Origin: Deinococcus sp.
GTDB lineage: Bacteria > Deinococcota > Deinococci > Deinococcales > Deinococcaceae
Reading direction: 5' to 3'
NCBI GenBank assembly: GCA_018260375.1
Contig: JAGLBF010000028.1
Span: 3,211 to 22,097, forward strand
DNA: 18,887 nucleotides
Of this stretch, positions 13,362-18,887 are shown piece by piece. The position numbers and the translations under genes were made by a program. The notes under the pieces are model-generated. The model saw only the letters and a program-made list of their open reading frames with translations. It did not search any database and was not told where the DNA came from. The stretch's first letter is position 1; every line of letters starts with the position of its first letter.

Positions 13362-16106
13362 TCAGTACCTCCAGACCACATCAGGGTCAGTTACGGCAGC
13401 TTCATCAGGCCCACTAAACCCAAACGAGTAGCTCAAATTGGTCTCGCCTGCTGGCAGTGTACCTTTCCAGATATTGCTTCCCTCTTGCAACGTGGCACCT
13501 GTAGGCAGTGGGTCAGTTAGTACAAAGTCGCTCAGGGGGGCGGGGCTATTGAGTTTGAGCACTACAGCGTATCCCTGGGTGGTGCGGTACACCACTTTGT
13601 CTAGGTGCATATCACCCATGACCAAGCTGGTGCGGCGAATAGCTGTAATGTCGCCGCCCACAGGCGCTAAGGGAAAGTCCACGCTGGTCAGGCCGCGCAC
13701 AAACACCGTCTGTGTGCCGCTCAGGCCCTGGGACTGCGGGGTATTGAGCGGGTCGTAGGGGGTGGTAACGGGGTCAAGGCGCAGTGCCTGGGTACCCAGC
13801 GCTACATTGGCAAAGTGGTAGCGGCCATCCTTATCGGTAAGCGCCAAGCGTCCCCCCGCTAGGATGATGCGGGCACGCTCCACTGGGGTGTCAAGCGCCT
13901 TATCAAAGAGTCCGTTGCGGTTGCGGTCAACAAACACCGTGCCCACCAGGTCGTTATAGGGCGCGAAATTGCGCAGTTTAGGCCGCACCAGCGCCGTAGC
14001 GCGGTTACTCGCAACCTTACGTGTGGTCAGCGCGTCGCCTGTATAACCAGACACCTGAACAGTATTGATCAGGTCTCCACTTACTTTAGGTGTTACACGC
14101 ATTTTGTAAATAATAGTGACATCTGTCTTGGGCAGCAGTGTTCCTACATTCCAATTCATAGAGCCATTAGCAATATCAGGGTCGCCCAGTGCTTTTCCGT
14201 CTATCGTTGTGGTTCCAGGAATATAGTCTAATCCTGATGCTGGCGTATCAGTCACTATAGAATTCTTAAGTGCGCCTTTTTCAGACGTGTTATGAATCAC
14301 CAGTGTATAGGTTAAAGAGTCTCCGGGCGTTACTACGGGGGCATTTGCATTCTTCTCAATGCTGATATGTGCAGGCTCCCAAACGACAGCTTCGCTAGAG
14401 TTGCTGGGAAGGGGTTTGGTAAACTCTTTACTCCCCATATAAAAAGTATTGCTGATTTTTTCCCCGTCTTGTGCTTTATCATTGACCTTAACGGTCACAG
14501 TAAACACACGCGTCTCACCTGGAGCCAACACGGGCAAACGCCAAGTAAGCAACCCATCTTTGACTTCAGGAGCCTGACTTGAAGATACATAGTCGGTGCT
14601 GGCAGGAATTTGGTCGGTGACAACGACGTTATTTAGAGGAATAGTATAGGAGTTATGAACGCTAAGTGTATAGGTCAGTACGCTACCCAAAGAGAGCGGG
14701 TTATCTGTCGAAGCATTAGAATCTTTTTTGAGTTCAGGCAAACCCAACACAATGGTAGATATCAGATCACGTGTTGTATTGCTTGTTCCGCGCTCACCCT
14801 TTACCGTCAGGACAGCGTTGAGTGACCCGGCTGCCGTTGGCGTATAACATGCGTTGACCAACTGACTTGCACCTGGGGCCAAAGTCATAGGGACGGGCAA
14901 GGGATTACCGCTGGCATCTTTCAGCTGTACGGTGGCCTGGCCTGTAGTTAAGGCTACGTCAAAAGTAAAATTATCTGCGACGTCGCCCGTATTGGTAACG
15001 GTGTGTTCAAAACAAGCCTCGGAACCTACAGGTAAAAAAGGCTGGGTTTGAGTATCTTCAGGCGTGCCTTCTGGAGCCTGTGCATTGCCTTTGGGGCCAA
15101 TAGCAACGTTTGGATTGTATTTTACTTTCAGTACGGCGTCACTATTGAGTGTGCTTGTAGAAGAGACAAGCTCCGCCCTATTAATAAAGTTTCTGTTCTC
15201 AGCTTGAGCAAGAGCTTTCATTTTAAAAGTCAGCTCTAAGACTGCGCCCGCAGCTACAGCACTCGCACGTACCCGAATACCTTCTACGCTATTGGGAGCA
15301 GTCGTTAGCCAATTTTGACCATCAAAATACTCTATAGTTCCTGACGCTCCCTTAAGGCCCGCGCTTCCGGGAACAAGCACCAAACCACTTTGCTGCTGCA
15401 ACAACAGAGGATCACTAATGATCACTTCACCGCTGGTACCGCCGCTGTTGGTGGCGACAATCTTCACCGTCGTTTCTTCATTGGGGCGAATCTGTGGTGG
15501 TTCAAATGTTTTGGTTATAGACAAATTAGGCGACTCGGCCAGGGTAATCACACCAACATTGTTATTGTCAACCGAAGTGCCACAACTGCCTATCAGGTTT
15601 ATAGGTAACGCACTAGAAGCACTTGGCGATGTTTTAACCAACACTATGATTTGGGCATCTTTCTGTGCATCCAGATTTACGCTGCTGACCTCGACTTCAC
15701 CGCTATCCAAGAGGCCATTTTTGTTGGCATCCAGGTAGATTTTTATTGTATCTACGCCTGTCAGCTGAGCGGCGTCAATACTGAGATTGATACCACTGGT
15801 GATATTGCCTGTGTTGCTGACTGTGTAATGCAACGTGGCGGTTTCGCCTGCAAATATTGTTGCCGTTTGGCCTGGTTGCTCTACCGTACCATTGGGCGAG
15901 ATGGTCACCTGGCACTGACCGGGTACAACATTGATAACAGTGTTAGAAACAGACTGTACTGGAGTCGTGGCTGCAGGAGGGGTATAGCTGGCTGTCGCCG
16001 AGTTGGGAATCTGGGTGCCGCCAGCCGTGGGATCAGCATGAGCCGTATTCGCAATCAGGAGCGCAGCCGAGCACAGTAGCCAGGGAAGGGTTAAAGGTAA
16101 TTTCAC
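13362..16106 (-). CDS. Secreted DUF11-repeat protein with SdrD B-like domain
   Basis: The frame is open further upstream, but GTG 16106 has AAGGAG seven bases before it and starts a clear signal peptide (KLPLTLPWLLCSAALLIANTAHA, cleavage near 24), giving 914 residues. An N-terminal module GTQIPNSATASYTPP resembles that of the next protein upstream. An EF-hand-like loop D126-x-N-x-N-G-x-x-D-x-x-E137 is present. DUF11 beta domains start near 190, 453 and 577 (for example LTYTLVIHNTSEKG, then IVTDTPASGLDYI). An SdrD B-like domain begins near 718, with a second calcium-type loop D727-R-N-R-N-G. A final half DUF11-like segment ends at DPDVVWRY. Such proteins are extracellular or surface-attached; calcium may stiffen them. 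There is no LPXTG or S-layer homology motif. The stop is one base from the start of the barrel gene, so the two are coupled. Confidence 0.87.
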   Translation of the reverse strand: MKLPLTLPWLLCSAALLIANTAHADPTAGGTQIPNSATASYTPPAATTPVQSVSNTVINVVPGQCQVTISPNGTVEQPGQTATIFAGETATLHYTVSNTGNITSGINLSIDAAQLTGVDTIKIYLDANKNGLLDSGEVEVSSVNLDAQKDAQIIVLVKTSPSASSALPINLIGSCGTSVDNNNVGVITLAESPNLSITKTFEPPQIRPNEETTVKIVATNSGGTSGEVIISDPLLLQQQSGLVLVPGSAGLKGASGTIEYFDGQNWLTTAPNSVEGIRVRASAVAAGAVLELTFKMKALAQAENRNFINRAELVSSTSTLNSDAVLKVKYNPNVAIGPKGNAQAPEGTPEDTQTQPFLPVGSEACFEHTVTNTGDVADNFTFDVALTTGQATVQLKDASGNPLPVPMTLAPGASQLVNACYTPTAAGSLNAVLTVKGERGTSNTTRDLISTIVLGLPELKKDSNASTDNPLSLGSVLTYTLSVHNSYTIPLNNVVVTDQIPASTDYVSSSQAPEVKDGLLTWRLPVLAPGETRVFTVTVKVNDKAQDGEKISNTFYMGSKEFTKPLPSNSSEAVVWEPAHISIEKNANAPVVTPGDSLTYTLVIHNTSEKGALKNSIVTDTPASGLDYIPGTTTIDGKALGDPDIANGSMNWNVGTLLPKTDVTIIYKMRVTPKVSGDLINTVQVSGYTGDALTTRKVASNRATALVRPKLRNFAPYNDLVGTVFVDRNRNGLFDKALDTPVERARIILAGGRLALTDKDGRYHFANVALGTQALRLDPVTTPYDPLNTPQSQGLSGTQTVFVRGLTSVDFPLAPVGGDITAIRRTSLVMGDMHLDKVVYRTTQGYAVVLKLNSPAPLSDFVLTDPLPTGATLQEGSNIWKGTLPAGETNLSYSFGFSGPDEAAVTDPDVVWRY
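13367..13372 (-). promoter_or_regulatory. Ribosome binding site of the barrel gene, inside the upstream gene's last codons
   Basis: GGAGGT on the minus strand lies within TGG AGG TAC (Trp-Arg-Tyr), the last three codons of the 914-residue protein. It is six bases before GTG 13360, and the TGA stop sits between them. This decides the start over the in-frame ATG at 13381, which lacks such a site, and implies translational coupling. Confidence 0.85.
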
Positions 16107-16128
16107 AAATGCTCTCCTTGATACTAGC

Positions 16129-16147
16129 GGGCAGTGAATGCGCTGCC
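16129..16147 (-). other. Leader hairpin before the 914-residue DUF11 gene
   Basis: GGCAG (16130-16134) pairs with CTGCC (16143-16147) around an eight-base loop, ten bases upstream of the AAGGAG ribosome binding site on the minus strand. GTATCA occurs as a direct repeat on both sides. It could influence translation but is short. Confidence 0.3.
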
Positions 16148-16244
16148 TGATACACGTAACGTACATAATCGGGCGTATAAAAGTAAGTTCTAGAAAGTAT
16201 AGAAGCAACAATAAAACAGAATTCTTATTTTGAGATAACTCATT

Positions 16245-16269
16245 AAATAAAGCGCACCTTGCATGGTGC
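16245..16269 (-). terminator. Weak terminator or attenuator between the two DUF11 genes
   Basis: On the minus strand, GCACC (16265-16269 complement) pairs with GGTGC (16254-16258 complement) around six bases. The stem is followed by GCTTTATTTAA. With only five base pairs and a broken T-run it probably allows read-through, lowering but not ending transcription into the 914-residue gene. Confidence 0.35.
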
Positions 16270-16316
16270 CAGAGGTACACTTTACTGATGAGTACGGGTT
16301 GGCAAAAGGAAGAAGC

Positions 16317-18608
16317 TTACTTAACGGTAACGGAGATGGTCAGGGTTTCGGTCGCACCAGCAGTGCCAGCAGCCGTTAAGGTGGTAGAGGGGCAAGATAT
16401 TGTTTGGCCTGACACAGTAGGGGTATTGCCGTTGGAACAAGTAGCACTGTTGTAGGTCAGATTGGGACTCAAAGTATCAGAGAGCACAACGTTAGTGGCA
16501 GGCGAGTTGTAAGTGTTCTTAACGATAATCTGGTAGCTGTATGTGTCACCAGGCTTGTAACCTGTGGGGTTTAGACCATCATAGTTAGCAGGATTAAGGA
16601 TGCCAGGAGTAGTATCTGCTGGAACAGTGCCAGAAACTACGGCTGGGTTGCCCACAGCGTACTGGCTGTCAGCCGCAGTACCAGTTTTCTCAGTAAACTT
16701 AGCAACGACCACTTTACCAAAAGGAGTAATGCGGATGATGTCGTTGGCGTCAGACATAGGGATCGTGCTGTACCTACCCGTGGCAGTTTGGTTTACGGTG
16801 TAGTCACCTATAGCAGTGCCCGCAGGGACATCAATAACAGCGTACACTTTAATTTCACTACCAGCAGCAACCACTGGGGTCAAGTAAGCGCCTGCATTAT
16901 TGGGGTCTTTAGGTAATAGGGTGCCGTCACTAGCGTAGTATTTAACTGGTACTGTAATCGGATTACCGGTACTATTCATCATACTAACCGTACCTGTCAA
17001 TCTAAAGTCATCCGGATACGTACCTGTATTGGCAAGGTCCATGGGGAATACCGCTGTGCTGTCGGTCGCATCAGGGCTGCCAGTACCAGCAAAAGTATTA
17101 TTTGGAGTGACCAACTGCACAGGTGTAGGAGTAGAAACAGCGCCTAGAGCCGGAGTAGTGTCACCAAATTGTGCGGCGGCAGGATAAATAGTGTTCACGG
17201 CAGTAGAGTTAGAAACAACGCTACTGTCTTTTACTGAATCAGCACCGATATTGATGATAACAGTAGGCGTAGTTGCCGAGTCATCGGGGTCAGGGTAGGT
17301 GACTTTGGTTTTGTAGTATGCGGTGGCGCCAGCAGGAACAGTCAAGGTGGGGTAAGTTGCACTTAGTCCTGTACCTGGAGCAGCAGGGGGTGCCACAGGA
17401 ATAGGAGCACCTGTAACGGGGTCAACGAACTGTACTGTTACTGCATTACCGTTAGGGTCTGTATAAGTAAAGGTAGCCGTGGCAGGGTCAAAGGTGGCGC
17501 CCGCTACAAGGCTTCCATCAGCGTTAACAGCGCCAACAGGGAAAAGTTGCACTTGATCCTGGTCAGTACCATTGTTTTTTAGGGTATTGGTGAAGGTGAC
17601 GACATCAGCGTCGTTATTTGTATCGGCAACAGGATAAGCAGACTGATTATTTGCACCGACACCTGCGATGATTGGAACATTAGCGGGGTCTTTATAGCCT
17701 GTGGCCGGGTTAGTGGGTGGAGTGCCTGGAGTAGGATCAAATTGACCGCCAGGCAAATCAGGTATATAAACAGTAATAGGGGGATTAATAGGAGTAGTAA
17801 TGGGGTTACCGTTAGGGTCTACTGGATTACTTGGGTTGCCAGGGGGGTTACCACCGTTGTCAATGTTCGGTGCATACAGAGTAATTCTGACAAACTGCCG
17901 GTCAGTGTCTACAGCCTTGTTGTCTTCATAGTGGGTGGTGCCGGTGTCATAACCATTTCCTGCTGTCAGGCCAGGTGGGGTACCGGTGGTCACTGTAGGG
18001 ATGCCCGTACCCGTAACCGTGCCTTCGGGTGAAGCGCCGTAAATATCGGCCGGGTCGGCGGTGGTGGGTATGGTAATCACCTGGATAATATTGACTATGC
18101 CTTCATCAGCAGTGCTATTAGGGTCATCTACCGGCAGGGTGATAGGGCCAGTAATGGGAGTAGTATAAGTAGTATCAGTCGCATAGAAGTACTGCACGGT
18201 TTGAGTGCCGTTGGTGGTAATTGCGCCAGTAGTATCAGCAGCAATGTTAACGTCCAAAGCGATGTTACCCGTGTTTACCACACTGTATGGGGTAGTGACC
18301 TTACCACCAGGCACTTGATTGGTCGCTGTCTCCGTAGTCGAACTTAGGACATTCTGGGTGCCTGCATCAGCCGTACCACTGGTAAAGTGAATATCAAACC
18401 CGGGCTTGGGCAGCACCACGGTCGCTACTGTATTAGACGTTGAAGTAGCTGATGTGCCGCTAGGATTAGCGGTGGTAATGGTACTGGGGTCAGTGTATTC
18501 GGCGGTGGCCTTATTCTCAATATTGGTGCCAGATACGGTACCTGCAGCGCTTGCGGTCGCGACTGCCATAAGAGTCATAAGGGCCAAAATGTTTCTGTTT
18601 AATTTCAT
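16317..18608 (-). CDS. Secreted DUF11-domain surface protein, Thr/Pro/Asn-rich
   Basis: ATG 18608 is preceded by AAGGAG with a six-base spacer and gives 763 residues; the frame continues upstream but without a ribosome binding site. A signal peptide (KLNRNILALMTLMAVATASA) is followed by the module GTNIENKATAEYTDPS ... SNTVATVV, matching the N-terminus of the next gene product. The body is unusually rich in Thr, Pro, Asn, Asp and Gly, with proline-spaced loops such as DPNGNPITTPINPP, and has beta-strand modules containing VNTGNIALDVNI and FTNTLKNNGTDQDQVQ. Residues about 686-763 are a DUF11 domain (GDTYSYQIIVKNTYNSPATN, then SATC and TISCPS, probably a disulphide pair). The protein ends right after this domain. 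No membrane anchor is visible, so it may be free, assembled into a surface structure, or held by the barrel protein two genes downstream. It is the first gene of the set. Confidence 0.87.
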   Translation of the reverse strand: MKLNRNILALMTLMAVATASAAGTVSGTNIENKATAEYTDPSTITTANPSGTSATSTSNTVATVVLPKPGFDIHFTSGTADAGTQNVLSSTTETATNQVPGGKVTTPYSVVNTGNIALDVNIAADTTGAITTNGTQTVQYFYATDTTYTTPITGPITLPVDDPNSTADEGIVNIIQVITIPTTADPADIYGASPEGTVTGTGIPTVTTGTPPGLTAGNGYDTGTTHYEDNKAVDTDRQFVRITLYAPNIDNGGNPPGNPSNPVDPNGNPITTPINPPITVYIPDLPGGQFDPTPGTPPTNPATGYKDPANVPIIAGVGANNQSAYPVADTNNDADVVTFTNTLKNNGTDQDQVQLFPVGAVNADGSLVAGATFDPATATFTYTDPNGNAVTVQFVDPVTGAPIPVAPPAAPGTGLSATYPTLTVPAGATAYYKTKVTYPDPDDSATTPTVIINIGADSVKDSSVVSNSTAVNTIYPAAAQFGDTTPALGAVSTPTPVQLVTPNNTFAGTGSPDATDSTAVFPMDLANTGTYPDDFRLTGTVSMMNSTGNPITVPVKYYASDGTLLPKDPNNAGAYLTPVVAAGSEIKVYAVIDVPAGTAIGDYTVNQTATGRYSTIPMSDANDIIRITPFGKVVVAKFTEKTGTAADSQYAVGNPAVVSGTVPADTTPGILNPANYDGLNPTGYKPGDTYSYQIIVKNTYNSPATNVVLSDTLSPNLTYNSATCSNGNTPTVSGQTISCPSTTLTAAGTAGATETLTISVTVK

Positions 18609-18887
18609 TACTTGCTCCTTGAGCGGTGAGAGGACGGTAAGTTTTCCGTTCCAGGGTAATGGTAATACATCACCTACAACATAGACACAAGTTGGCCCTG
18701 ATATGAGCTCACCTAGCCTAATCATCAGTCTAAACAAATTTTGTCACGCTGGTCTGACATTTATTTTTACTTATATTGCACAACAATATGGTGAGCTTAA
18801 ATTGCCGATCTATACTTTTTCGCGGCCCGCCGCACTAGAGGGTGTCAGGAAGCTAATCCAAAAAAATGTTGAGATTTGTTCAATAAC
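18609..18887 (-). promoter_or_regulatory. AT-rich upstream region of the DUF11/barrel operon
   Basis: These 279 bases to the window edge contain the AAGGAG ribosome binding site and AT-rich stretches. They also contain an inverted repeat ATATTG-cacaa-CAATAT (18773-18789), a spaced pair TGTCA/TGACA (18742-18746 and 18755-18759) and a GC-rich hairpin GCGGC-cc-GCCGC (18822-18833). TATAAG next to the first inverted repeat on the minus strand is the best -10-like sequence, but no -35 box fits, so the promoter is not firmly placed. Confidence 0.35.

Noticed and set aside
13362..16280. Longer start of the 914-residue gene at 16280.
   Set aside because: The extra 58 residues are not family-like, cross a candidate attenuator and lack a ribosome binding site, whereas GTG 16106 has AAGGAG and a clean signal peptide.
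16317..18737. Longer start of the 763-residue gene at 18737.
   Set aside because: ATG 18608 has AAGGAG at ideal distance and begins a typical signal peptide; the upstream 43 codons would bury that signal.
18742..18759. TGTCA...TGACA resembles the Deinococcus radiation/desiccation response motif.
   Set aside because: The known motif has the two halves one base apart (TTATGTCATTGACATAA); here they are eight bases apart and the flanks do not match.
18822..18833. GCGGC-cc-GCCGC hairpin as a terminator at the right edge.
   Set aside because: The loop is only two bases and the T-run lies on the wrong side for termination on either strand.

Overview
The window looks like chromosomal DNA from a Deinococcus-type bacterium. 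The evidence is the gene content rather than any one marker: TerD/TerA stress proteins, an mglB-mglA pair with the residues known from Thermus and Myxococcus MglA, a DUF3105 lipoprotein, an AMIN-like/phosphodiester glycosidase protein, and very large secreted DUF11 proteins with an outer-membrane barrel. GTG starts are common and strong AGGAG-type ribosome binding sites precede most genes. The genus is inferred; there is no rRNA gene to prove it.

Layout. Bases 1-2776 (minus strand) hold three tellurium-resistance (Ter) paralogues: canonical TerD (2201-2776), a TerD-TerA fusion (710-1963) and a TerD-domain protein running off the left edge (1-626). Bases 2777-3205 are a gene-free stretch with the terD upstream region and a palindromic repeat element. 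A DUF3105 lipoprotein (3206-3877, minus) is divergent from a metallophosphoesterase (4073-4771, plus). A secreted phosphodiester glycosidase (4944-6956, minus) follows, its 3' end running into a 16-bp tandem array. The mglB-mglA operon (7125-8270, plus) converges on a terminator and a second copy of the hairpin repeat at 8405-8523.

Bases 8528-18608 (minus) are the most striking part: three consecutive genes for secreted proteins of 763, 914 and 1610 residues. The first two are DUF11-repeat surface proteins that share an N-terminal module. The third is a modular beta-sandwich protein ending in a roughly 500-residue outer-membrane barrel. The last two genes are translationally coupled. Together they look like an uncharacterised cell-envelope or surface-fibre system. 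The two soluble proteins may be exported to and anchored by the barrel protein, but this is inference from architecture and order.

Several short-period tandem repeats (15, 15, 16 and 18 bp) lie at gene ends across the left half. No tRNA, rRNA, CRISPR array or transposase gene was seen.
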